Positions 1-8,873 of a stretch of 64,000 nucleotides of DNA are shown piece after piece (the first letter of the stretch is position 1; every line of letters begins with the position of its first letter). The stretch comes from Pseudomonas viridiflava. GTDB taxonomy: Bacteria; Pseudomonadota; Gammaproteobacteria; Pseudomonadales; Pseudomonadaceae. The DNA lies in NCBI RefSeq assembly GCF_900580675.1, contig NZ_UTBG01000041.1, positions 22,236 through 86,235 on the forward strand. The letters run 5' to 3'. The notes beneath the pieces were generated by a model. That model was not told the origin of the DNA. It was given only the letters and a program-made list of their open reading frames with translations, and searched no databases. Both the position numbers and the translations under genes were made by a program.

Positions 1-2
1 TG

Positions 3-2267
3 TTCATGCTGATCGGTGAAAACAGCCGGACCGTGTCCCAGGCCGTGGCGGCAAGGCTCGAACAAATCAACCGTTCGCTGCCCCAGGGCGTGGTGGCCGT
101 GACGGTGTATGACCGCACCAATCTTGTCGAAAAAGCCATCGCCACCGTCAAGAAAAACCTCTTCGAAGGCGCGCTGCTGGTGGTCGCGGTGCTGTTCCTG
201 TTCCTGGGCAATATCCGCGCGGCGCTGATCACTGCGATGGTGATTCCGCTGGCGATGCTGTTCACCTTTACCGGGATGTTCACCAACCGGGTCAGCGCCA
301 ACCTGATGAGCCTTGGCGCGCTGGATTTCGGCATCATCGTCGACGGTGCGGTGGTGATCGTCGAGAACGCCATCCGCCGCCTGGCCCATGCGCAGCAGCG
401 TCACGGGCGCCTGCTGACCCGCAGCGAACGCCTGCACGAAGTGTTCGCTGCCGCGAAGGAAGCGCGCCGCGCGTTGATCTTCGGGCAACTGATCATCATG
501 GTGGTCTACCTGCCGATCTTCGCGCTCACCGGGGTGGCCGGGAAGATGTTCCATCCGATGGCTTTCACCGTGGTGATCGCCTTGCTCGGCGCGATGATTC
601 TGTCGGTAACCTTTGTGCCGGCGGCGATTGCGCTGTTCGTCACCGGCAAGGTCAAGGAAGAAGAAAACCTGGTGATGCGCACCGCGCGCCGGGCCTACGC
701 GCCGGTGCTGGACTGGGTGATGGGCCGCCGCCCGCTGGTGTTTGGGTTGGCGGTGCTGACCATCATCGGTGCCGGGGTCGCAGCCAGCCGCATGGGCAGC
801 GAATTTATCCCCAGCCTCAGCGAAGGCGACTTCGCCCAACAGGCCTTGCGCGTACCCGGCACCAGCCTGACGCAGTCGGTGCAGATGCAGCAGCAGCTTG
901 AGAAAATATTGATGGCCGAGGTGCCGGAAATCGAGCGCGTGTTCGCGCGTACCGGCACGGCGGAAATCGCCTCGGACCCGATGCCGCCGAATATTTCCGA
1001 CAGCTACGTGATGCTCAAACCGAAGGAGCAGTGGCCGGATCCGAAGAAGTCCCGCGAAGCGCTGATCGCCGATATCCAGCGCGCCAGTGCGATTGTGCCG
1101 GGCAGCGCGTACGAGCTGTCGCAACCGATCCAGCTGCGCTTCAACGAGCTGATTTCCGGGGTGCGCAGTGATGTTGCGGTGAAGGTATTTGGCGATGACA
1201 TGGCCGTGCTCAACAGCACCGCCGGGGAAATCGCCGAGACCTTGCAGAAGCTGGAGGGCGCCTCGGAAGTGAAGGTGGAACAGACCTCCGGGCTGCCGGT
1301 GCTGACCATCAATATCGACCGTGACAAGGCCGCGCGATTTGGCCTGAATGTCGGCGATGTACAGGACACGATTGCCGTCGCCGTCGGTGGGCGCCAGGCC
1401 GGTACGCTGTATGAAGGTGACCGCCGTTTTGACATGGTTGTGCGTTTGTCCGACGCGCTGCGCACCGATATCGACGGGCTGTCGCGGCTGTTGATCCCGG
1501 TGCCGGCGCTGGCCGGCAATGCGGCCGGGCAGTTGGGCTTTATCGCCTTGTCCCAGGTCGCCAGCCTGGACCTGGTGCTCGGCCCCAACCAGGTCAGCCG
1601 CGAGAACGGTAAACGCCTGGTGATCGTCAGCGCCAACGTGCGCGGGCGGGACATTGGCTCGTTTGTGGAAGAGGCCGAGGCGGCGATTACCGCGCAGGTG
1701 AAAGTGCCGGCAGGCTACTGGACTACCTGGGGCGGTCAGTTCGAGCAGTTGAAGGAAGCCTCCGAGCGCTTGCGCATCGTGGTGCCGGTGGCGCTGCTGC
1801 TGGTGTTTGGCTTGCTGTTCATGATGTTCAACAACCTCAAGGACGGGCTGCTGGTATTTACCGGAATTCCGTTCGCGCTGACCGGTGGGATCATGGCCCT
1901 GTGGTTGCGGGATATTCCGCTGTCGATTTCGGCGGGGGTGGGCTTTATTGCGTTGTCCGGCGTGGCGGTGCTGAACGGCTTGGTGATGATCGCCTTCATC
2001 CGTAACCTGCGCGAGGAAGGGCGCTCGCTGTCGGTGGCGATCAACGAGGGCGCGCTGACCCGGTTGCGTCCGGTGTTGATGACCGCGCTGGTGGCGTCCC
2101 TGGGGTTTATCCCGATGGCCCTGGCCACCGGCACCGGCGCCGAGGTGCAGCGCCCGTTGGCGACGGTGGTGATCGGCGGGATTATTTCTTCTACGTTGCT
2201 GACCCTGCTGGTATTGCCGGCGCTGTATCACTGGGCGCATCGCAAGGAAGAGGAAACACCAGGCTGA
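3..2267 (+). CDS. czcA: Heavy-metal efflux RND transporter, CzcA type (5' end outside window)
   Basis: This is the C-terminal ~755 residues of an inner-membrane RND proton/metal antiporter; the reading frame is open from base 3, so the start lies upstream. The family exports divalent metal ions through a CzcCBA-type tripartite pump. The motif DFGIIVDGAVVIVEN (from base 324) is the signature of the Zn/Co/Cd branch; the Cu/Ag CusA branch has a different sequence there. Hydrophobic clusters at bases ~170-300 and ~1770-2250 are the two transmembrane bundles, with the large periplasmic loop between them. The gene converges with the sensor kinase gene and overlaps it by 77 bp. Metal specificity is inferred from the motif only. 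Confidence 0.93.
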   Translation, partial: FMLIGENSRTVSQAVAARLEQINRSLPQGVVAVTVYDRTNLVEKAIATVKKNLFEGALLVVAVLFLFLGNIRAALITAMVIPLAMLFTFTGMFTNRVSANLMSLGALDFGIIVDGAVVIVENAIRRLAHAQQRHGRLLTRSERLHEVFAAAKEARRALIFGQLIIMVVYLPIFALTGVAGKMFHPMAFTVVIALLGAMILSVTFVPAAIALFVTGKVKEEENLVMRTARRAYAPVLDWVMGRRPLVFGLAVLTIIGAGVAASRMGSEFIPSLSEGDFAQQALRVPGTSLTQSVQMQQQLEKILMAEVPEIERVFARTGTAEIASDPMPPNISDSYVMLKPKEQWPDPKKSREALIADIQRASAIVPGSAYELSQPIQLRFNELISGVRSDVAVKVFGDDMAVLNSTAGEIAETLQKLEGASEVKVEQTSGLPVLTINIDRDKAARFGLNVGDVQDTIAVAVGGRQAGTLYEGDRRFDMVVRLSDALRTDIDGLSRLLIPVPALAGNAAGQLGFIALSQVASLDLVLGPNQVSRENGKRLVIVSANVRGRDIGSFVEEAEAAITAQVKVPAGYWTTWGGQFEQLKEASERLRIVVPVALLLVFGLLFMMFNNLKDGLLVFTGIPFALTGGIMALWLRDIPLSISAGVGFIALSGVAVLNGLVMIAFIRNLREEGRSLSVAINEGALTRLRPVLMTALVASLGFIPMALATGTGAEVQRPLATVVIGGIISSTLLTLLVLPALYHWAHRKEEETPG

Positions 2268-3627
2268 ACCGCGTAAAGCGCCCGGGCTGGCTGCTGACGT
2301 CGGCATGCCCCTGATGCAAGTGCATGATCGACTGCACAATCGCCAGCCCCAGCCCCGTGCCACCTTCGGCGCGGGTGCGGCTGCTGTCGGCGCGGTAAAA
2401 GCGTTCGAACAGGTGCGGCAGGTGGTGGGCTTCGATGCCACGGCCCGGGTTGCCAACTGAGAGCGACACGCGCTGGTCGTAGGTTTCCACCAGCAGCAAT
2501 ACGCTGGAGGCCTCAGGCGTGTGGCGAATCGCGTTGGACAGCAAGTTGGAAATGGCCCGCTGGATCATCAGGCGATCACCCGTCACCCACGCGTCGCCGC
2601 GCAGGCTGAGGCTGATGTGTTTGTCTTCGGCGCTCAGGGCGAACAGCTCCATCACCCGCTGCGCTTCCTCACCCAGCGAGACTCGGCCAAAACCGACGCG
2701 TGCTGCCGGATGGCTGACCTGGGCGAGAAACAGCATGTCGGAGACGATGCGCGACAGGCGTTCCATTTCCTCGGTGCAGGATTCCAGGCTTGCCTTGTAT
2801 TGCGCGGAGGGCCGTTCGCGGGACAGGGTGACCTGGGCCTTGCCCATCAGGTTGGTCAGCGGCGCGCGCAGCTCGTGGGCGAGGTCGTCGGAGAACTGCG
2901 ACAGTTGCTGCACGCCCGCGTCCAGGCGGCTGAGCATGATGTTAAAACCCTGCGCCAACTCGCCCAACTCGTTGGGCAGGTTGTCGACGGATAATCGGTG
3001 GGTCAGGTCCTGGGTCGAGACTTGGGCCGCGACATGGCTGAACTGCTTCAACGGCGCCAAACCGCGCTGCACCAGCCACCAGGCGCCCATGCCGATCAGG
3101 ATCAGCAGCAGCGGCAGGGCGATCACCGTGGAGCGCAGGTAGGCACTGAGCAGCGCTTCGTCATCGGAGCGGTCCAGCGAAAGCAGCACGCGCACGTACT
3201 CACTGCCTTGCAAGGGCATCAGGCGCGTGGCCGTGAGGATACGGTTGCCGCGGCCGTCCACCCAATTGAGGTAGGCCAGCGCCTTGCCGACCGGCACGTC
3301 CAGCAACAACGGTTGCTGGGGAGTGGCGCCGACACTCAGCAGCACCGGCGCGTCGTGCGATGCGCCCATGATGGTCAGGTAGATATTGTCGTGGCCCATC
3401 ACCAGGTCGAGCAGTGAGTGGGGGCGGGTGCTGATGTCGTGAGGTTTCAGGCCCTGGCCCAGGCTGTGTTCGAGTTGTTCCAGCTTGTTTTCCAGGCCCT
3501 TGCGCGCGAGCTTGTCCAGTTCGTGGGTCAAGGCCAGGTAGGCCAGGGTCGCCAACAGCACGACCAGGCCGGCGCCCATCAGGCTGACGGTCAGGCCCAG
3601 GCGCATCGACAGGCTGGTGGTTCTCAT
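2191..3627 (-). CDS. czcS: Heavy-metal sensor histidine kinase, CzcS/CusS-like
   Basis: Membrane sensor kinase of 478 aa. It has an N-terminal membrane segment (~12-34), a periplasmic sensor region, a second membrane segment (~166-187), a HAMP linker, the H-box DLAHELRAPLTNL with His251 as probable phosphorylation site, an N-box (NLLSNAIRHTP) and G-boxes ending in GGTGLGLAIVQS. It pairs with the response regulator upstream, whose stop overlaps its start in an ATGA arrangement, so the two are translationally coupled. The last ~20 residues follow the ATPase domain and lie in the tail-to-tail overlap with the efflux gene. The metal sensed is not visible from the sequence; CzcS is favoured because of the CzcA-type neighbour. 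Confidence 0.9.
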   Translation of the reverse strand: MRTTSLSMRLGLTVSLMGAGLVVLLATLAYLALTHELDKLARKGLENKLEQLEHSLGQGLKPHDISTRPHSLLDLVMGHDNIYLTIMGASHDAPVLLSVGATPQQPLLLDVPVGKALAYLNWVDGRGNRILTATRLMPLQGSEYVRVLLSLDRSDDEALLSAYLRSTVIALPLLLILIGMGAWWLVQRGLAPLKQFSHVAAQVSTQDLTHRLSVDNLPNELGELAQGFNIMLSRLDAGVQQLSQFSDDLAHELRAPLTNLMGKAQVTLSRERPSAQYKASLESCTEEMERLSRIVSDMLFLAQVSHPAARVGFGRVSLGEEAQRVMELFALSAEDKHISLSLRGDAWVTGDRLMIQRAISNLLSNAIRHTPEASSVLLLVETYDQRVSLSVGNPGRGIEAHHLPHLFERFYRADSSRTRAEGGTGLGLAIVQSIMHLHQGHADVSSQPGRFTRFSLVFPLPCDAPSDTAPAIPAGSAT

Positions 3628-4298
3628 TGGCGCGCCTCCAGCACATACCCCACGCCGCGAATGGTATGGATCAGCTTGACCTCGCTCTGGTCATCGACCT
3701 TGCCGCGCAGGCGGCTGATCGACACCTCGACCACGTTGGTGTCGCAGTCGAAATTCATGTCCCACACCAGCGAAATGATCTGCGTGCGTGTCATCACTTC
3801 GCCGGCCTGGCGCATCAGCACATGCAGCAGGGCGAACTCCTTGGTGGTCAGGTCGATCCGCCGGCTGCCGCGGTAAGCCCGATGCCGGCGCGGGTCCAGT
3901 TCAAGGTCCGAGACACGCAACACGTCCGGCAGCGGAATATGTTCGCTGCGCCGCAGCAGGGTGCGCACGCGGGCCAGCAGTTCGGGGAATTCGAAAGGCT
4001 TGACCAGGTAATCATCGGCGCCCATGTCCAGGCCCTTGATCTTGTCGGCCAGCCGCCCGCGTGCGGTCAGCATCATCACGCGCTGGTTGCCGTCGCGGCG
4101 CAGTTGTTCGAGCACCTCCCAACCATCGGTGTTGGGCAAATTCACGTCGAGGATCACCAGTTCATAGGTGTGCTGCCTGGCCAGGTGCAGGCCATCGACA
4201 CCGCTGGCGGCGCAATCGACGACGTAACCGCTTTCGGTCAGGCCTTGCTGCAAGTAGTCGGCGGTTTTCTGCTCGTCCTCAACCACAAGGATACGCAT
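3624..4298 (-). CDS. czcR: OmpR-family response regulator, CzcR/CopR-like
   Basis: A 224-aa regulator with an N-terminal receiver (acidic pair near EDE, phospho-acceptor Asp51 in VILDVNLP, conserved Lys in LVKPFEF) and a C-terminal winged-helix DNA-binding domain (TTKEFALLHVLM... VSRLRGKVD-type recognition region, RGVGYVLE end). It is the first gene of a two-gene operon with the kinase. The family usually activates adjacent RND efflux genes and, for CzcR of P. aeruginosa, also affects an OprD porin; an OprD gene is the next gene here, but such control is inference. Confidence 0.92.
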   Translation of the reverse strand: MRILVVEDEQKTADYLQQGLTESGYVVDCAASGVDGLHLARQHTYELVILDVNLPNTDGWEVLEQLRRDGNQRVMMLTARGRLADKIKGLDMGADDYLVKPFEFPELLARVRTLLRRSEHIPLPDVLRVSDLELDPRRHRAYRGSRRIDLTTKEFALLHVLMRQAGEVMTRTQIISLVWDMNFDCDTNVVEVSISRLRGKVDDQSEVKLIHTIRGVGYVLEARQ

Positions 4299-4636
4299 AG
4301 GGAATTACCTTCAAGAGAAACGAAACGGGCATGACCTCATAGAGGCATTAAGTGTGCTGTAGGAAATATCTGGACTGTGATCTCTGAAGTAGCTTCAGGG
4401 TCAAGCCGGGTGTGACGATTCGTCGCTGTACCTGCGCCCAAAAAAAACGCCCCGTGCGGGGCGTAAAAATTCATCTCCGTTCCAAAGGAGCTACACAAAA
4501 GCTGCAGAGATGAAGAGTGTTTGATGCGCAGTATAAAAAGCGCAACTTAACGCGAAGGTGGGGCCGATATTACAGTTCTGACAGACTTCGACCTGTGAAC
4601 AGATGTAGGAAATCGGCAAGTGAATGTAAGTGCGGG
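4299..4636. other. Intergenic region without a gene
   Basis: The 338 bp between the regulator start and the OprD stop hold the porin's terminator and presumably the czcRS promoter. No convincing open frame was found; the short plus-strand frame near 4517-4705 runs into the porin gene and has no family character. Confidence 0.6.
4441..4467 (-). terminator. Rho-independent terminator downstream of the OprD gene
   Basis: A perfect hairpin CGCCCC-GTGC-GGGGCG lies at 4448-4463. On the minus strand it is followed by a run of seven T residues, so it terminates transcription coming from the porin gene, whose stop codon lies ~170 bp upstream. Confidence 0.8.
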
Positions 4637-5956
4637 CTAGAGGATCGCCAGTGGGTATTCGACAATCACGCGAACTTCTTCCAGGTCCGACTCGAATGCA
4701 CTTGAGCGCACGGTTGCCTGGCGAAGTCGCAGTGATAAGTCCTTCAGGCTGCCCTGCTGCACCACGTATTTGGCTTCAATGTCGCGCTCCCAGCGGCGTT
4801 GGTCGGTGAGCGGGTCACCGGCGGCATCGCGGCGCATATACACCGCATTCGCGTTGCTGTAATCGGCGCCGGTGCCTTTGGCGTAGCGGGCCATGAATGA
4901 CAGGCCGGGAATGCCGAATGGCTGCATGTCCAGGTCGTAGCGCAGCATCCACGAACGCTCCTTTGGGGAGTTGAAGTCGCTGTACTGGATCGAGTTGTTG
5001 AGGAAGATCGAGTCCGACTGGCGCAAGTAGTCGAAGTCGTCATCGCCGTTGTTGCGCTGATGGGACACGGCCAGGCTGTGGGCGCCGACCTGTATCCCGA
5101 CTTTGGCGCTCCAGATGGTGTTATCGAATTCGCCGAGCAGCTTTTTGCCTTCGTCCACGGCTTTGTAATAGTTGAAGTCGCCGAACACCGAGATGTCATC
5201 GTTCAGTGGGTATTTGGCGGTGGTGCCGAAATAGTACTGGTCCCAGGCGTCCTTCAAGCGGCTGTTGTACAGGCTGACACTCAGTTGTCGATTGACGGCA
5301 TACTCCCCGCCGAAATAGCCGACCCAGGGTGAGTCGACCTTGCCGGCATAAAACGTCGCAAAGCCTTTGTCCATACCGCTTTGAGCGGGTTGGCTCATGC
5401 CGCTCAACCGCCCGCCTTGCAGGCTGAGGCCTTCAAGGCTGTTGTTCTGCACAGTGACGCCGCGAAAGCTTTGCGGCAATAAACGCGAGTCACCGGCGGC
5501 CACTACCGGCGTGGCGGGGAACACGTCGCCAGCCTTGATGACGGTATCGAGCACCCGCAGTTTGGCCGCGCCGCCGAACTTGCTGTAGCTGTCTTCGGGG
5601 TGGTTGTCGCTGTCTACCGGCAACACATCGAACGAGCTTTTGCCGCCACTGCGGCCGGTGCCCGAGTCGAGTTTCAGGCCATACATGGCAAACGCGTCCA
5701 GGCCAAACCCGACGGTGCCCTGGGTAAACCCGGATTCGAATTTGCCGATCAGGCCCTGCGCCCAGGCTTCGGAATAGCCATTGCCGGTAGGGCTGGACTG
5801 GCCCTTGCGGTCGTCGCGGTTAAAGTAAAAATTACGCGCCAGCACGTTCACGCTGCTGCCTTCGATGAAACCTTCGGGCTTGTCTTCGACGGCTACGGCT
5901 GCCAGCGGCAGCGCGGCGATCAATGAAAAGGGAAGGGTGTAGTAAGCAATGCTCAT
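4637..5956 (-). CDS. OprD family outer-membrane porin
   Basis: Protein of 439 aa starting with a signal peptide (hydrophobic LPFSLIAALPLAAVAVE). The mature N-terminus carries EGFIEGSSVNVLARNFYFNRD, the typical OprD start; repeated aromatic beta-strand motifs follow (MLRYDLDM, SFMARYAKG) and the protein ends in a short strand of alternating hydrophobic residues (VRVIVEYPLAIL). The length matches the family (~420-450 aa). OprD channels take up amino acids, small peptides or organic acids; the substrate cannot be told here. It has its own terminator and lies beside the czcRS-like regulators. Confidence 0.93.
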   Translation of the reverse strand: MSIAYYTLPFSLIAALPLAAVAVEDKPEGFIEGSSVNVLARNFYFNRDDRKGQSSPTGNGYSEAWAQGLIGKFESGFTQGTVGFGLDAFAMYGLKLDSGTGRSGGKSSFDVLPVDSDNHPEDSYSKFGGAAKLRVLDTVIKAGDVFPATPVVAAGDSRLLPQSFRGVTVQNNSLEGLSLQGGRLSGMSQPAQSGMDKGFATFYAGKVDSPWVGYFGGEYAVNRQLSVSLYNSRLKDAWDQYYFGTTAKYPLNDDISVFGDFNYYKAVDEGKKLLGEFDNTIWSAKVGIQVGAHSLAVSHQRNNGDDDFDYLRQSDSIFLNNSIQYSDFNSPKERSWMLRYDLDMQPFGIPGLSFMARYAKGTGADYSNANAVYMRRDAAGDPLTDQRRWERDIEAKYVVQQGSLKDLSLRLRQATVRSSAFESDLEEVRVIVEYPLAIL

Positions 5957-6181
5957 GTTTCGCTCCTCGGTGTCGGCAGTTATCAGCTCTTATAGAGGTG
6001 GGCGTTCTTATTGATCTGGCCCGGGCTGATAGTTGCAAACGGCGAATAACAGCTGCGTTGCATGAACATTACAATTCTGGAAAGCAATAATTACCTAACA
6101 AATAAGTAATGTCCTAGCGACCTTGGTGTCAGGGTTGATTCATTAATGTCCTCGCTGAACTTTTCAATCGAGGAACCTGTA

Positions 6182-6514
6182 ATGAACGTCTATAAAATTG
6201 CCCTGGGTGTATTCGCCGCAGTCTTGTCATTCGGTGCGCTGGCCGAAGGCGGTGGTGATCGCACCTTTGCCCTGATGATGGAGCGCAATGAGAAAGCCAT
6301 GGCCGCTTACGCTGCCAAAAAAGGCAAGCCGGCACCCGAAGTGCAGGCCTACCGCTATGGCGCGAAGCTGGACATTGCCAAAGTGGTCAACGTGACGCCG
6401 CCGATCAAGTCGTGCAATCCCGTGCCGTCGCGAATGACCTATGAAGACTCGAGCGGCAAGCTCAATACCCTGGAGTACCAAGTGATGGGTGTGTGCCGCA
6501 ATAACGGCAGCTGA
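6182..6514 (+). CDS. DUF2790 family small exported protein
   Basis: A 110-aa protein. The start at 6182 is chosen because GAGGAAC lies a few bases upstream and the product then begins with a signal peptide (MNVYKIALGVFAAVLSFGALAEGG). The C-terminal half contains KLDIAKVV, a Cys, PVPSRMTYEDSSG and LEYQVMG, the pattern I know from DUF2790, a Pseudomonas-specific periplasmic family. Members in P. aeruginosa are often metal-responsive, which fits its place beside the metal regulators. No biochemical role is established; two Cys residues in the mature part could form a disulfide. Confidence 0.8.
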   Translation: MNVYKIALGVFAAVLSFGALAEGGGDRTFALMMERNEKAMAAYAAKKGKPAPEVQAYRYGAKLDIAKVVNVTPPIKSCNPVPSRMTYEDSSGKLNTLEYQVMGVCRNNGS

Positions 6515-6628
6515 TGGACCGATAAGGCCGTTGGGCGCGCGGCAAAAAGCGCTATGGAAACGCAGGCGAGCCGCAGGGCTTGTGCTTGAGGTATCGTAGG
6601 TTTTTTCTGCTTGAAGAGCCGATCCTCC

Positions 6629-7204
6629 ATGAGCCCTACCCATCGTCGCCCCGTTCCGCTGTCCAAGGCCTACCGCTTGCTCAACCATGGGCCGACGGTG
6701 CTGGTGAGCGCGGCCCACAACGGCCAGCGCAATATCATGGCTGCCGCCTGGGCGATGCCATTGGATTTCGAACCGCCGAAAGTCGCCGTCGTGTTGGACA
6801 AGGCCACCTGGACCCGCCAACTGCTGGAAAGCGCCGGCACCTTCGTGCTCCAGGTGCCCTGCGCAGCCCAGGCCGATCTGGTCCAGACCGTCGGCAACAC
6901 CACCGGCACCGAACGCGACAAGTTCGCCACCTACGACCTGCAGACCTTCAGCGGTGAACACACTGAAGCGCCTCTGCTGGAAGGCTGCGTGGCGTGGCTC
7001 GAATGCCGGCTGTTGCCGGAGCCACACAACCAGCAAACCTACGACCTGTTCCTCGGCGAAGTGGTCGCCGCCTACGCCGACGAACGTGTGTTCAGTGAAG
7101 GGCGCTGGCATTTCGAGGGACATGATCCGTTGCGCACTCTGCACCATGTGGCGGGTGGGCATTTCCTGACCATCGGCGAGCCGATTGATGGGCGTCAGCT
7201 GTAA
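6629..7204 (+). CDS. Flavin reductase-like (FMN-binding split barrel) protein
   Basis: A 191-aa protein of the DIM6/NTAB flavin reductase-like family, recognised from the N-terminal pattern GPTVLVSAAHNGQRNIMAAAW, the FMN-contact region (PPKVAVVLDKATWTRQLLE) and the ending LHHVAGGHFLTIGEPI. Members bind FMN and reduce flavins or act with partner oxygenases. The start at 6629 gives the family's usual N-terminus; a TTG 18 bp upstream is possible. It stands alone, convergent with an AraC regulator. The substrate is unknown. Confidence 0.85.
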   Translation: MSPTHRRPVPLSKAYRLLNHGPTVLVSAAHNGQRNIMAAAWAMPLDFEPPKVAVVLDKATWTRQLLESAGTFVLQVPCAAQADLVQTVGNTTGTERDKFATYDLQTFSGEHTEAPLLEGCVAWLECRLLPEPHNQQTYDLFLGEVVAAYADERVFSEGRWHFEGHDPLRTLHHVAGGHFLTIGEPIDGRQL

Positions 7205-7228
7205 GCCTTAGCCGTACATGCCAATCGG

Positions 7229-8050
7229 CTACCGGTGCCGGACCCGGCCTGACATCTTCACCCAGCGCGACGGCGGCATGCCGTAGGTGCTGCGAAATTG
7301 CCGGGTCATATGGCTCTGGTCGGTGAAACCTGCAGTCATCGCGGCATCAACCAGGGACATGCCCTGCGCCAGCAGGCTGCGCACCAGGTCCAGGCGGCGC
7401 ATGGTCAGGTAGCGGTAGGGGCTGGTGCCGAACAACAAGCGAAAATCCCGCGACAACGCCCAGCGGTCACGGCCGCAATGGTCGGCCATTTCATCCAGGG
7501 TGATGCTGCGGCCGAGCGCGCTGTGGATAAATTCCCGCGCACGCTCGGCGGCCACGTAGTCAAAGGATTTACGGCTGATGATCGCACCCGACGCGGCGTT
7601 CAGCGCCTGGGCCAGGTCAAACAGCGCGTCCTGCTCCTGCATCGGGTCGATCGGGCAATCCAGGCTTTGCAGCAGGACTTCGCTGGCGCGGAACAGCCGC
7701 GGGTCGGTCGACAGGCCGTCGTGGATAAACGGCAGCGGTTTGCCGCCCAAAATCTGCTGGATCAGTGCCGGCTCCACATAAATCATCCGGTACTTGAAGC
7801 CTTCCACGCTGCTGGCGCGGCCGTCATGGCTTTCATCGGGATGAATGACCATGGTTGCGCCGGGCATGCTGTGGGTCATGCAACCGCGATAGTGATAACT
7901 CTGCACGCCGAACAACGTGCGCCCGATGGCGTAGGTGTCATGGCGATGCGGGTCGAACGCGTAGCCGGCAAAGTACGCCTCGATACGGTCCAGGCCGCTG
8001 GCGTGCGGGGCGCGGTGCATCCAGTCGAGGGTAGAAGTGGGTTGGCCCAT
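7229..8050 (-). CDS. AraC family transcriptional regulator
   Basis: A 273-aa regulator with an N-terminal cupin-like AraC sensing domain (YFAGYAFDPHRHDTYAIGRT, typical of the arabinose-binding fold) and a C-terminal double helix-turn-helix (LDEMADHCGRDRWALSRDFRLLFGTSPYRYLTMRRLD, then MTAGFTDQSHMTRQFRSTYGMPP). It is transcribed divergently from the LysE exporter gene that starts 140 bp away, so it probably controls that exporter. No operator was identified. Confidence 0.92.
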   Translation of the reverse strand: MGQPTSTLDWMHRAPHASGLDRIEAYFAGYAFDPHRHDTYAIGRTLFGVQSYHYRGCMTHSMPGATMVIHPDESHDGRASSVEGFKYRMIYVEPALIQQILGGKPLPFIHDGLSTDPRLFRASEVLLQSLDCPIDPMQEQDALFDLAQALNAASGAIISRKSFDYVAAERAREFIHSALGRSITLDEMADHCGRDRWALSRDFRLLFGTSPYRYLTMRRLDLVRSLLAQGMSLVDAAMTAGFTDQSHMTRQFRSTYGMPPSRWVKMSGRVRHR

Positions 8051-8190
8051 GGTGGCTTGTCACAAGGAGTGGTGGAATCACGTTAACCCAGTCTGCCGTC
8101 CTCTGTCTGCCGGGGTCTTGTACGATTGTGCAGGCTGCGGGCGAGGCCTATGATCGCTGTTCGTGCCTTGCACTGAGGGAGCTGCCCCCC

Positions 8191-8829
8191 ATGGAATTTT
8201 TCAACCCGGCCTATCTGGCCCCGCTGGTTTCGCTGGCCCTGCTGTGGACCGTAGCCGTGGTCACGCCCGGCCCTAACTTCTTCAACACGGCGCAGTTGGC
8301 CGCCAGCGTTTCGCGCCGCCATGGCGTGGTGGCGTCGGCGGGTGTGGCCACCGGCACGATCATGTGGGGGCTGGCGGGCGGCCTGGGCATCAAGTCGCTG
8401 TTTACGGCGGCGCCGATGCTGTACCTGGCCTTCAAGATTATTGGCGGTTGCTACCTGATTTATCTCGGGCTGAAGCTGTTCAAGCGTTCGGCCCCGGCCA
8501 TGGGCCAGAACCTGTTGCCGGATGAGCCTCGGCGCTCGCTGTTTTCCGCCTGGCGCCTGGGCTTGCTGGGTAATCTGTCCAATCCCAAGGCTGCGCTGTT
8601 TGTCGCCACTATCTTCGCCTCGACCATGCCGCCGTCACCGTCGCCGATGTTGCTGACCCTGGCCGTGATCACCATGGCGACGTTGTCGTTCAGCTGGTAT
8701 TCCTGTGTGGCGCTGGTGTTTTCCAGCGAGCGCATGGCCACCCTCTACAGCCGGTCGCGCAAGTGGCTCGACCGCTTTGCCGGTGGTTGCTACGTGTTGT
8801 TCGGCGCGCATCTGGTGGCAAATCGCTGA
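8191..8829 (+). CDS. LysE/RhtB family amino-acid exporter
   Basis: A 212-aa inner-membrane protein with about six hydrophobic segments and the family signature [20 protein letters not shown] followed by [23 protein letters not shown] and [12 protein letters not shown]. LysE/RhtB proteins export amino acids or derivatives. The start at 8191 is preceded by GGGAG and gives the standard N-terminus; an upstream in-frame start would add 21 residues unlike the family. The divergent AraC gene suggests ligand-controlled expression. Confidence 0.9.
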   Translation: MEFFNPAYLAPLVSLALLWTVAVVTPGPNFFNTAQLAASVSRRHGVVASAGVATGTIMWGLAGGLGIKSLFTAAPMLYLAFKIIGGCYLIYLGLKLFKRSAPAMGQNLLPDEPRRSLFSAWRLGLLGNLSNPKAALFVATIFASTMPPSPSPMLLTLAVITMATLSFSWYSCVALVFSSERMATLYSRSRKWLDRFAGGCYVLFGAHLVANR

Positions 8830-8873
8830 CCGCCCGTGGTAAGAAGCCTTACTTTCAACAGTGGGGCCGGGTC

